A stretch of 64,000 nt of DNA. Source: Bryopsis sp. KO-2023. Lineage: Eukaryota; Chlorophyta; Ulvophyceae; Bryopsidales; Bryopsidaceae. The notes beneath the pieces are model-generated. The model saw only the letters and a list, made by a program, of their open reading frames with translations. It was not told the DNA's origin and made no database searches. Every line of letters begins with the position of its first letter. Within the stretch, counting starts at the first letter, position 1. Shown here piece by piece: positions 32,081 through 40,243 of the stretch. The DNA lies in NCBI GenBank assembly GCA_030272585.1, contig BSYQ01000004.1:7068001-7132000 (forward strand), given 5' to 3'. A program made the position numbers and the translations under genes.

Positions 32081-32106
32081 GGTCAGAGGTCAGGCCTGGT
32101 GATCTC
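32068..32106 (+). promoter_or_regulatory. Probable -1 ribosomal frameshift signal, family A
   Basis: In the Gag frame the end reads CAG GAT TTT CAT TAG. G GAT TTT (32068-32074) has the same form as known G GAU UUA-type slip sites. A -1 slip enters the RT frame, which is already open. Eleven bases on, GAGGTCA (32086-32092) can pair with TGATCTC (32100-32106), giving a 7-bp stem with one G-T pair. Inferred, not proven. Confidence 0.5.
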
Positions 32107-33687
32107 AGGGGTGTGGCCACAGGGCTGCACAGGTTTACCACTAGAGGGGTGACACCTCCAGAATCCATCCTGGTGTCACAAGAGGAGAAAGGAAAAACCT
32201 TTGCTGACTTAAATATAGGGGATAGTTTGACAAGAGATGAAAGGAGGGCAGTGGAAAAGCTTTGCAAGTCTAGGAGGGAGGCCTGGTCTCTAAGTGAATA
32301 CGAGATAGGCTCCTTTAGAAATCATAGTTACAAGATTGAAACTGGTACAGCTAGGCCTGTGGCAAAGAGGCAATATAGGGTTAGTGAATTCCAGAAGGGA
32401 GAGATAGAGAGGCAACTAGAAGGGTTATTAAAAGTAGGGGTAGTTAGACCCAGCCCAGGGTCACCTTGGTCTTCACCCACTCTCCTAGTCCCTAAGAAGG
32501 CACCAGGAAAATGGAGGTGGTGTGTAGACTTTAGAGATTTGAATGATTTAGTGGAGGCAGATCAGTACCCTCTGCCATTGATAGATGAATTGCTAGATGG
32601 GCTGGGAGGTAGGAAGTTTTATTCTAGTTTGGACCTTAGGTCAGGGTATTGGCAGTTGCCCTTAGCTGAGGAGGATAAGGGGAAAACAGCTTTTAGGACC
32701 TCCTCAGGGTTATATGAATGGGTTAAGTGTCCTCAGGGACTCAAGACTATGCCAGAGGCCTTTCAGAGAGTTATGGACTCTTTGTTTGGCCACCTGGAAG
32801 GGGTCCAGGTCTACCTGGATGACATAGTCATCTTTAGCCACACCTTCCAAGAGCATTTGGAAACTCTGAAGAAGGTGTTGGATATTCTGGAGAGGGAGGG
32901 GGCTAAGCTGTCCATAGAAAAGTGCTTTCTATTCCAGGAGGAGATAGAATACTTAGGGCACCACATCACTAAGGCTGGATTTAGCCCTCAGGAGGACAAA
33001 ATGGCCTCCATAGCAAAGCTGAAGACTCCTACTACAGTCACCCAAGTCAGGTCTTTCTTGGGGCTTACTGGATACTACAGGAGGCATGCCCCAGACTATG
33101 CAAGAAGAGCAGGAGCTCTCACAGAGCTCACTAAGGAAGGAGTCCCTTTTCTCTGGACCTGGAGATGTGAATATTCATGGAGACTGCTGAAGAAGATGCT
33201 GACTACAGCTCCAGTGGTGACAACTCTCAGAAGGGAAGGGGAGGTGTTCGTGTGCACCGATTGGAGTCAGTATGCTATAGCTGGAATACTGGGCCAGGTT
33301 CAGGAAGGACAGGAGAAGGTAATAGCTTATTTCTCCAAAAAGAATAGTCAATCAGAAGCTAGGTATGCCCCTAGCCAGGGGGAGGCCATGGCTGTGATTA
33401 AAACTATCAGGAAATTTAGTTATTATCTGACAGGAAGGGAGTTTACTGTCTTTACTGACTGTGGAGCCTTGTTTTGGCTGATGGGTTCTAGACACCTGAG
33501 CAATATGATGGCCAGGTGGGTCATAGAGTTACAGGGGTATAAAATTAAGGTGGTCCATAGACCTGGGAAGTTTCATGTCAATGCAGATGCATTGTCTAGA
33601 CTAGTAATGAATAGAGAAAAGAAAAAGGAGACACAAGGTCTGCCTACAGTGTCAGATCATCTGCCTTTAGGGAGGAAGCTGAGTTAG
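32074..33687 (+). CDS. pol (RT-RH): Reverse transcriptase-RNase H, family A
   Basis: Frame is -1 to Gag-PR and has its first ATG at 32113; translation probably enters by frameshifting at 32074. RT: WSSPTLLVPKK, WRWCVDFRDLN, SSLDLRSGYWQ, catalytic VYLDDIVIFS (YLDD), YLGHHIT. RNase H: CTDWSQYA, the Glu in GEAMAV, and FTDCGALF. Ends with NADALSRL then stop. The frame stops right after RNase H: integrase is not fused but encoded 1.6 kb downstream. All catalytic residues are present. Confidence 0.92.
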   Translation, partial: SLGSEVRPGDLRGVATGLHRFTTRGVTPPESILVSQEEKGKTFADLNIGDSLTRDERRAVEKLCKSRREAWSLSEYEIGSFRNHSYKIETGTARPVAKRQYRVSEFQKGEIERQLEGLLKVGVVRPSPGSPWSSPTLLVPKKAPGKWRWCVDFRDLNDLVEADQYPLPLIDELLDGLGGRKFYSSLDLRSGYWQLPLAEEDKGKTAFRTSSGLYEWVKCPQGLKTMPEAFQRVMDSLFGHLEGVQVYLDDIVIFSHTFQEHLETLKKVLDILEREGAKLSIEKCFLFQEEIEYLGHHITKAGFSPQEDKMASIAKLKTPTTVTQVRSFLGLTGYYRRHAPDYARRAGALTELTKEGVPFLWTWRCEYSWRLLKKMLTTAPVVTTLRREGEVFVCTDWSQYAIAGILGQVQEGQEKVIAYFSKKNSQSEARYAPSQGEAMAVIKTIRKFSYYLTGREFTVFTDCGALFWLMGSRHLSNMMARWVIELQGYKIKVVHRPGKFHVNADALSRLVMNREKKKETQGLPTVSDHLPLGRKLS

Positions 33688-33992
33688 TAGGGTCTAGGAA
33701 TAAGAGAAAGACTAGTCTAGGGGAGGACTAGTGGATGGCAAGGTTTAGTGAAATTTCTGGGACAGAGTCGATCAGGAGGCACAAGACGGGGATTAGAAAA
33801 GATAGAGGTTAAATCCAAGCAACCTCCTGTAGAGGAAAGAACCTCTGGGAGGAAACAAGTCCTGCTTAGGATTCTTAAGGGAGAAGCAGGCAGGGAAGAA
33901 GTAGATCGAGCTAAGTTTCTCAGGGACAGAACCAAGCTTAGTGAAAGAGATTCCGGAAGTTCGAAGTTTGAAAGGAAAAACACGGGAAAAGA
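33688..33992 (+). other. Spacer between RT-RH and ORF3
   Basis: About 300 purine-rich bases. A partly overlapping open frame (33748-34116) has a Lys/Arg/Glu-rich translation but no motif; it looks incidental. The sequence just before the next ATG is gggaaaagaATGG. Confidence 0.4.
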
Positions 33993-34502
33993 ATGGATGC
34001 AACACAAGCCGCCGCCCTTGCGCACATCATCGCTGTTCTGCTGGAGCTACTGGTGGACATGGAGGAATATGAGGAGGAACTTCGGCAACGGCTGCTCTTG
34101 GGAGAGTTCCGAATGAACACCAGGGCGGGCCGAGAAGCCCGAATGAACGTCGCTAAACTCGCTCAGTACACGGAGACATTGATAACTGTGCGAGGACTAC
34201 TAGACGAGTTTCGAGCGGGAGCTCCAGTTGGTCCGGGTCCTCTTAGGCCCACTAGGCAGCAGATAACGGCGATGTTGGCCCAGCCTATCGGAAACGCTGG
34301 AGGACAGGGAGGTGGAGGGGGTCCATCTAATAACCCTGCTGGTTTGCCGCGCTTTTACCCAGTGGCACGGGTGGAGGCAAGGTTCGAGGAGAACGGTGAT
34401 GGCGATATGCAGGAGGTGCCTCCGGAGGAGCCGATAGTGGTGTACTCCTCAGGGGAAGAGGAGAACACTAGAGATGTGGGGGCACCAGGCCCCAGTAGTT
34501 AA
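33993..34502 (+). CDS. ORF3 of family A: 169-aa helical/Gly-rich protein
   Basis: Residues 1-75 are helical with a leucine-rich start (IIAVLLELLVDMEEYEEEL), the middle is Gly/Pro-rich, and the end acidic (VVYSSGEEENTRD). No known domain. The frame is open and the protein is identical in the right copy, on a different strand 25 kb away, but the copies are too young for this to prove selection. Located between RT-RNase H and integrase, where no ORF is expected. The start sits in aaaagaATGG like the other accessory ORFs. Confidence 0.6.
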   Translation: MDATQAAALAHIIAVLLELLVDMEEYEEELRQRLLLGEFRMNTRAGREARMNVAKLAQYTETLITVRGLLDEFRAGAPVGPGPLRPTRQQITAMLAQPIGNAGGQGGGGGPSNNPAGLPRFYPVARVEARFEENGDGDMQEVPPEEPIVVYSSGEEENTRDVGAPGPSS

Positions 34503-35290
34503 GGGATGTTTTTAGTGGCAGTTTAAATATGTGGATGTTAGCCTGGTATGCAGGAGGGAAAGTTGAAGTCATGTCGGGGTTGAGAAGTGGTTCTGTAAGC
34601 AGGATTCTGCCTTTTTCTTAAAGTGATATAAGTTATCTCAGAAATAGTTAAGACTCCTGGAACAAATGAGTTCCACCTCTTAACAGAACACCAGTCTGAG
34701 TTTCTTTCAATCCACACTGAAAAACAGAAAACCACTCTGCTCACAGCCGGTCAATCTCTAAGATAATTAAAGGAAGGTCTGAGGATTAGAAGTAATCCCA
34801 GACAAACGTTCAGATTCTGCAGAGATCAGGTATCCTGAAAGAGGGGACTCTCAGAATGGAGGACTACAGTCTCGGGTAAGACTGTACACACTTTGATTTA
34901 TTATAAATCAATCCCTGTGAGGACCTCATACACTAAGTCGAAAATGGTGTGGTGTTTGATCCAACCTAGAAGTTAAGGTCACTTAAGAGGAAAAGTGCTC
35001 TTTCCCATAAACAGGACTGATAGTTCAAACTCTGGGATTAAACAACTGCATGTTAACTGGACTAAGAGATGACCTCTAAAGCTTACAGCTTTCAGTCAGC
35101 CCACAAGCCAACTGTCACAGCTGTTTCCACCTGGAGGATTTTGTATTTAAGTGGAAACCCTTATTAACTAGAGGAGAGGGCAAACTTTGCTTTATCTACC
35201 CAGGATAAGCAACTTAAAGCAAAAGGATACCGGAGCTAAGAGGCTCTAAGTACAGACGTAAGGCATTTAAGTCGAGAAGGAAGTATACAG
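34503..35290 (+). other. 790-base non-coding gap before integrase
   Basis: No long frame on either strand. Has several short self-complementary stretches (ttgatttattataaatcaa at about 34893). It might hold a splice acceptor or internal promoter for integrase expression, but I cannot point to one with confidence. Confidence 0.45.
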
Positions 35291-36712
35291 ATGCGGAAGT
35301 ATGACATCTGGAGGGACCCTTGCACCCTAAGTCTTTTGCAGAAAGACTTTGAGAAGTTTGCTGGATATTCCAGCCAAGAGAAGGCAGCAGCTAGGAAAAA
35401 GGAGGCTAGGTACATATGGGATTCGGAAACAGAACGAATGTTTCTGCAGGACGCGGGAGGAGATAAAAGGAGGGAAGTGCCAGTGGAGGCTAGGAGACAG
35501 GAGCTAATTATGGAGGCACACATAGCAGTGGGACATGTGTCGGTGAAAGGAACTTTGGAGAAGCTCAGGGAGCACTACTTTTGGTATGGGATGGAAAAAC
35601 AAACCAAAGAAACTTTGGGGAAGTGTGAAACCTGCCAGGAGATCAGGCCAAAGTTTCTGATACAGCCTAGACTGCTCCAGACCCCAGCTGGCCTTCCGTT
35701 TTATCAGTGGGGGATGGATACATTTTCCATTAGGATGCCTGACACACAGGCTCTAGTGCATATTTTAGTAGTGGTGGACTATTTTACAAAATGGGCTGAG
35801 ACTGGAATAGTGGATGCAAAGAGTCCAATTTTTATAGCTCAGTTTCTATTCCAGAACATCATCTGTAGGTTTGGGGTTCCTAGATTCTTCCTATGTGATA
35901 ATGGGACAGAGTTTAAGGGTTTAGTGTTAGATTTATGCAAGCAAGAGGGGATAGAGATTAAGAACACTAGTCCGAACCATCCCAGAACGAATGGGCTGGC
36001 GGAGAGATTAAATCAGACCCTGAAACAGGGAATAGTGGGTAGGCTAAAAGAAAAGCAGGCAGAAGAGACACCCACCACAGGTGCACTCTTATTTTCAGTA
36101 AAGGATTTACAGGGGGCTTTATTAGACAGTCTTAGAGACTATAATAGCAGGGTAAAAGAAACGACAGGGTACAGCCCTTTTGAATTAGTATATATTAGGA
36201 GGCAGGTGAACAAAAGAGACTGGGCAGCCTATCAGTTAGGACAACAACTAGAGGAGTCTCAGACAGATTTAGGAGAAGGATCCCAACCTCAGGGAGGAGG
36301 CTCTGGATCCCAGACTTTAGCTGAGAAAAGGAAAGAGGCAATTTTATTAGATCCTGTGGTCCAGGAACTGCCAGTTTTGATCTCAGATAGGGAGTTAGCA
36401 GAGCTGAGTGAATTAAGAAAAAGGATGGAAGAAAGAGCTAAGGAATCAATAGGAACAGCTCAGTATAGGCAGCAGAGGAACTATGGTGAAAAACTGAAAG
36501 AAAAAGAAAGGATAGAAGCTCTTAAGATAGGAGATTCGGTTTTAGTTAGAATTAAGACTTCTAAGAAGCTAGTGATTAAAGCTCAGGCAGGATTTCGAAT
36601 AGAGGAAATAGATAGAACAGGAGTTAGAGTCAAGGTCTCTAGGGGTACTCGACAGAGCCGGTGGGTAGCTCTAGAGGATGTCGCTGTACCCGGAGGAGAG
36701 CCTAGTACTTAG
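35291..36712 (+). CDS. pol (IN): Integrase, family A, as a separate ORF
   Basis: 473 aa. N-terminal zinc site: AHIAVGH (His pair) and CETCQEI (Cys pair). Catalytic core: first Asp in QWGMDTFS, second in FFLCDNGTEF, Glu in PRTNGLAERLNQTL, with DDE spacing. After the core comes a ~120-residue Lys/Glu/Arg-rich stretch and an SH3-like end (IGDSVLVRIK, ending VAVPGGE). No chromodomain is visible, unlike family B. Begins with its own ATG; there is no overlap with RT, so it must be made from a spliced, internal or otherwise separate start. Confidence 0.9.
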   Translation: MRKYDIWRDPCTLSLLQKDFEKFAGYSSQEKAAARKKEARYIWDSETERMFLQDAGGDKRREVPVEARRQELIMEAHIAVGHVSVKGTLEKLREHYFWYGMEKQTKETLGKCETCQEIRPKFLIQPRLLQTPAGLPFYQWGMDTFSIRMPDTQALVHILVVVDYFTKWAETGIVDAKSPIFIAQFLFQNIICRFGVPRFFLCDNGTEFKGLVLDLCKQEGIEIKNTSPNHPRTNGLAERLNQTLKQGIVGRLKEKQAEETPTTGALLFSVKDLQGALLDSLRDYNSRVKETTGYSPFELVYIRRQVNKRDWAAYQLGQQLEESQTDLGEGSQPQGGGSGSQTLAEKRKEAILLDPVVQELPVLISDRELAELSELRKRMEERAKESIGTAQYRQQRNYGEKLKEKERIEALKIGDSVLVRIKTSKKLVIKAQAGFRIEEIDRTGVRVKVSRGTRQSRWVALEDVAVPGGEPST

Positions 36713-36884
36713 GAGAGTACTTTAGGAGAAGTTTACGGAGAACCTTGGACCGAACTACTAGCGATATGCCCAAGGATAGGGAGTAGCAGCAAGGGATACA
36801 GGCTTAAAGGGGTGTCTTCGGGAGGTCATGGTTTAAGTTCTAAAAAAATATATTTCGGTAACGACAAAGACTTCGAAGAAAAGA

Positions 36885-37346
36885 ATGGCAGGAACGATGT
36901 CCACCCAGCAGCTGAACGAGTGCGTGGCAGCCGAAGTGCTGCACCTTCGGACGGAGTTAGAAAAGCAAAAGGGGGAGGTCACTAGGCGGCTCAAGCGGGC
37001 TTTTACGAACGAAACCGCAGCTGGGAGGACTGCGAGGGATTTACTCAGGCGACAGAAAATCGCCTTACTGAGTAATTTAGAGAGTTTGGGAAGGATAGAG
37101 GACTTTCAAAGTCGCCTGCGGAAAACTCAAGGGGAAGAGGAAATTCCGGAGAAGCGGCTGCAGGAGGTGGTTCGCGAGAGGTCTAGGACTTCTGGGTGGC
37201 GACGACAAGATTCCAATCAAAAACGACGACTGGAAGTCGTGGGTGACCTGCACGAGCAGGAGGTTAAGCGAGCGAGAGGGGAGGAGAGCGAGAGCGATGG
37301 GTTTGAAGTCACCGATAGTGAGAGCGAAGGAGAGAAGGGAGGTTGA
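36885..37346 (+). CDS. ORF5 of family A: 153-aa basic coiled-coil protein
   Basis: Predicted coiled coil over about residues 5-115 (heptads such as LHLRTELEKQKGEV and Arg/Lys-rich helices), then a KRAR basic patch and an acidic Ser/Glu tail (ESESDGFEVTDSESEGE). Starts in gaagaaaagaATGG. No database family recognised. Identical in the right copy. Confidence 0.6.
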   Translation: MAGTMSTQQLNECVAAEVLHLRTELEKQKGEVTRRLKRAFTNETAAGRTARDLLRRQKIALLSNLESLGRIEDFQSRLRKTQGEEEIPEKRLQEVVRERSRTSGWRRQDSNQKRRLEVVGDLHEQEVKRARGEESESDGFEVTDSESEGEKGG

Positions 37347-37567
37347 GACATCGGCAGGAGAGCTCTGGAGGATGTAGAACTTTGATTGAGTGAGGGAGAA
37401 TATTGGGAGACCCAACGCATAGATATGGAGTCAGCTTGAGAGGACATAGAGAAGTGTTTTAAACCCCAAGCCTCGAGGCATCGAATTCTTTCGACGGAGA
37501 AAAAGAAAACCAACGGAGCGGGAGGTTTTGCCTTTTTGTTTAAAAAAAAAAAAAAAGAGAAAAGAGA

Positions 37568-38887
37568 ATGGTTGAGTGGCGTCAAAGGGTGGAGGAAGCG
37601 ATCGAGAGGATCGAGGCAGGGGCGGTGCAGTCAAGAGAGGGGGCAAAAGCGCTGGAGGATTTATTTAGGGGAGAAGAGTCGTTGGCGGAGGAATATACTC
37701 GAAACCAGTTGAAATGGCAGGAGGAGCGACAAAAGCTCATCCAGGAAAACTCCGCCCTTCGACAGGCTGCAAGTGAGGGAGATGCGGGCTCTTCGAGTTC
37801 TGCTGCTCAGGTGATACTCCTGCAGCATGAACGAGATCAGCTGCTCTTACGAGTGGTTGAACTGGAGGAGTCGCTCCAGGCGGCTCAAGCCAGCATTGCG
37901 ACGGAGGACTTGGAAACTGTGAGGTTGCGACAGGAAGTCGTGGATCTGAAGGAGCAGCTGAAGCAGACGGATGCAGGAAAACAGAAGTTGGAGGATCGGA
38001 GAACCGCGGAGGGATTCAGTATCGATGAAAGCGATGACGATCACAACAGCGACGGGGATGGAGAAGAGCATGGAGGAAACAGAGGAGATGGGGATGACAT
38101 CGATCATGGTGGAGACAGAGAAGGAGGAGGATCTGGCAGAGTGGGAAACAGTGGAGGTGTTGCTGGAGAGGAAAGGAACGAAGGAGTGGAGGACCAGGAC
38201 AGGATTGATCCCACGGGAGGACGAGAGGGAGGTAGTCAAGGTGGCAGCGGAATCAGAGAGAGGGTGGATCGCACTGATGGAGATGGAGGAACAGGTGCAA
38301 GGATCGAACAAGCACGGATCAAAGAGGAGGAGGACAATCCCGGCGGGGACTGGGTCGATGGGAACTGCTTTTTCTGCAGATCCCGAAATGCAGTGAAACC
38401 CATCGGCGGAGCATGTTCTCGGCACCAAGCCTGTCACAAGGTTGGTTGTCGGGATCGTGCCTGGTTGGCGGGGAGCTTGGAGCTGGACATGGATGAAGGG
38501 GGCATGGGGACCTTTCGCAGGATATACGCTCCCGAGGCATCGATCGCACCGCCGGCAAACTTCTCCGATCAGACATGTTCTCTATGTCGATTGATCGGAG
38601 GAGCAAACCATTTCCGCTCCATCTACCCGGCGACCTCTCGACCCCGTTTGGAACTCAATCGTGCCATGCATCGAGCTCGGAGTAATGTGCGAGCGGAGCA
38701 GCTCCCGGGAGCGTGGGTTGGTAATGAGCAGCAGAGCCATCCAGTGGAGACCCTACTGGATGAGAGATTGATCGAAATCCATGGGGCTACCAATCCTCCA
38801 CTCTCCCGAAAGAGGACCGCTCGAAAAGGAGCAACATCAGCAGCTGCAGCATCCAGCAAACGACAAAGGGGACCCAGTGGCAGCTAG
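37568..38887 (+). CDS. ORF6 of family A: coiled coil, acidic linker, RING-like zinc domain
   Basis: 439 aa. Residues about 1-145 coiled coil; 150-245 Asp/Glu/Gly-rich; residues about 267-343 contain C-x2-C-x12-C-x2-H-x2-C-x4-C-x42-C-x2-C (CFFC, CSRHQAC, CSLC). That order and spacing are close to a C3HC4 RING, except x4 instead of x2 before the sixth ligand. The tail is basic (RKRTARKG, SKRQRG). It occupies the position where env sits in retroviruses but has no signal peptide or membrane segment. Family B carries an ORF of the same layout in the same place. Function unknown; a RING would suggest a ubiquitin ligase, which is inference. Confidence 0.68.
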   Translation: MVEWRQRVEEAIERIEAGAVQSREGAKALEDLFRGEESLAEEYTRNQLKWQEERQKLIQENSALRQAASEGDAGSSSSAAQVILLQHERDQLLLRVVELEESLQAAQASIATEDLETVRLRQEVVDLKEQLKQTDAGKQKLEDRRTAEGFSIDESDDDHNSDGDGEEHGGNRGDGDDIDHGGDREGGGSGRVGNSGGVAGEERNEGVEDQDRIDPTGGREGGSQGGSGIRERVDRTDGDGGTGARIEQARIKEEEDNPGGDWVDGNCFFCRSRNAVKPIGGACSRHQACHKVGCRDRAWLAGSLELDMDEGGMGTFRRIYAPEASIAPPANFSDQTCSLCRLIGGANHFRSIYPATSRPRLELNRAMHRARSNVRAEQLPGAWVGNEQQSHPVETLLDERLIEIHGATNPPLSRKRTARKGATSAAAASSKRQRGPSGS

Positions 38888-39438
38888 AGAGAGGGTAAAT
38901 CTCTGGGAGAGTAGAAATTAAAAAAAAAAAAAAAATATAAAAAAAAAAAAAAAATATTAGAAGAGGGGGATTCCCTTTATGAAAGGGTGTTATATTGGGT
39001 TATCAAAGGGGTGTGGATTTTTGCCAAAATTTTATAAGGTTTTCTTTTTCATATCATTTTCTTGACTTGAGAACATAAGAGTGGATTTTTCTGGTAAAAA
39101 AAAAAAAAAAGGGGGACAGACAAATCCTGTGGATTTTTCTGGTAGACAAAAAGGGAGAGACAAATCCTGTGGATTTTTCTGGTAGACAATAAGGGAGAGA
39201 CATATTTTGTGGATTTTCTGGTAGAATAAGGGAGGACTTAGCAGTGTTGAATACACTTAATAGGGGGTTTGATGTGGGTGTTGAATACACTCAAGGGAGT
39301 TTTGATGTGGGTGCAAGAGATGAAATGAACAGTATGGTTGAAAGGAAGAAAGACTGCATGAGATGCAGTGGGTTTTTGATTAGGTTTTGGGTACGCATAG
39401 AGTGATTTCTATGCGGGTGTAAGGGGGAGCGTCACAGC
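38888..39438 (+). repeat. A-rich tract and tandem purine-tract repeats before the 3' LTR
   Basis: Two A runs (38920-38955) are followed at 39081-39235 by four tandem units beginning gtggatttttctggta (spacing 48, 40, 40) each holding a purine tract such as aaaaagggagagac. Then two copies of a 35-base unit (ttgaatacact... gatgtgggtg, 39246-39312). The last purine tract, gtaagggggagcg (39420-39431), lies next to the LTR and is the best polypurine-tract candidate. Confidence 0.65.
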
Positions 39439-39673
39439 TGTGACGGAGCTAGAAAGAACATGGCAGATGTACTGCCACCAGATGTAATGATTATTCCGAT
39501 GATAATTCGGAAGAATGGAATTACCAACTCACACTGATAAACAGTCGTATTTTACGCTGCTCTATGTGAGACCTGGTGGTTCGTACGTCGGGTTCAATTC
39601 CTGACGAGGTCGATGACGTAGGAAAAGTTGTATATTGATACGCTGGAAGATATTGAATAGCTGGCACGCCAAC
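39439..39673 (+). repeat. Family A 3' LTR, first part (split by family B)
   Basis: Matches 28626-28860 almost base for base and stops at CCAAC, where family B begins. Resumes at 49781. Confidence 0.9.
39669..39673. repeat. 5-bp target duplication of family B, left copy
   Basis: CCAAC here and at 49776-49780. Removing family B plus one copy restores the LTR sequence found intact at 28856-28868 and on the minus strand near 53950. Confidence 0.95.
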
Positions 39674-40098
39674 TGTTAGTCTTTTAGCGCTATACGAGGT
39701 AGTTTGGGATAGAGCCGAGGGTGGCTGACGCATGTGGGTTCACGAGTAAGACAGATTAGACCCAGAGTTTGGGGCATGCGTCAGCGTACTACACTTAGGG
39801 GTACTTAAGAGGCCCACTCGTTGTTTTGACATTCTTATTCACTTTACTTTGTAAGAACTCGGGATTCGTGGGATTGGTGTGTTCCCGCTTGTGTGTGTGT
39901 TTGTGTGTGTGTGTCTAAGTGTTTGCCTGACGCAATCACTTATCCAACCAAGTGCTCTAGTAGCGTTCACAACCGCGCTAGCTAGAGAGTTGTCTAAACC
40001 AACAAACCCCACAAGTATACTTGCGTTAGCCAGCAAGTTATCACGAATCCAACCAACACAGCCGACCACTATTGCGTCACCCACAAGCTTCACTATCA
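39674..40098 (+). repeat. Family B 5' LTR
   Basis: 425 bases, starts TGTTAGTC and ends ACTATCA. Contains an inverted pair gctgacgcatg / gcatgcgtcagc (39726 and 39777) in the presumed U3, and a (TG)-rich tract at about 39889-39912. Confidence 0.97.
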
Positions 40099-40100
40099 AT

Positions 40101-40112
40101 TGGTTTCGGAGC
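40101..40112 (+). promoter_or_regulatory. Primer-binding site, family B
   Basis: TGGTTTCGGAGC, two bases after the LTR end. Same 12 bases as family A. Confidence 0.7.
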
Positions 40113-40243
40113 AGGGCAAGAACTTTAAGTTCTTGAGATCGAAACTTGTGAACGTGGCGCAACAAACGTTTTTGTTTGTTTGTTTGGTAGAGAGAAACTC
40201 CAACCGTGGTTGTTGAGTACTCCCAAATAGTGGCTGAGAGATC

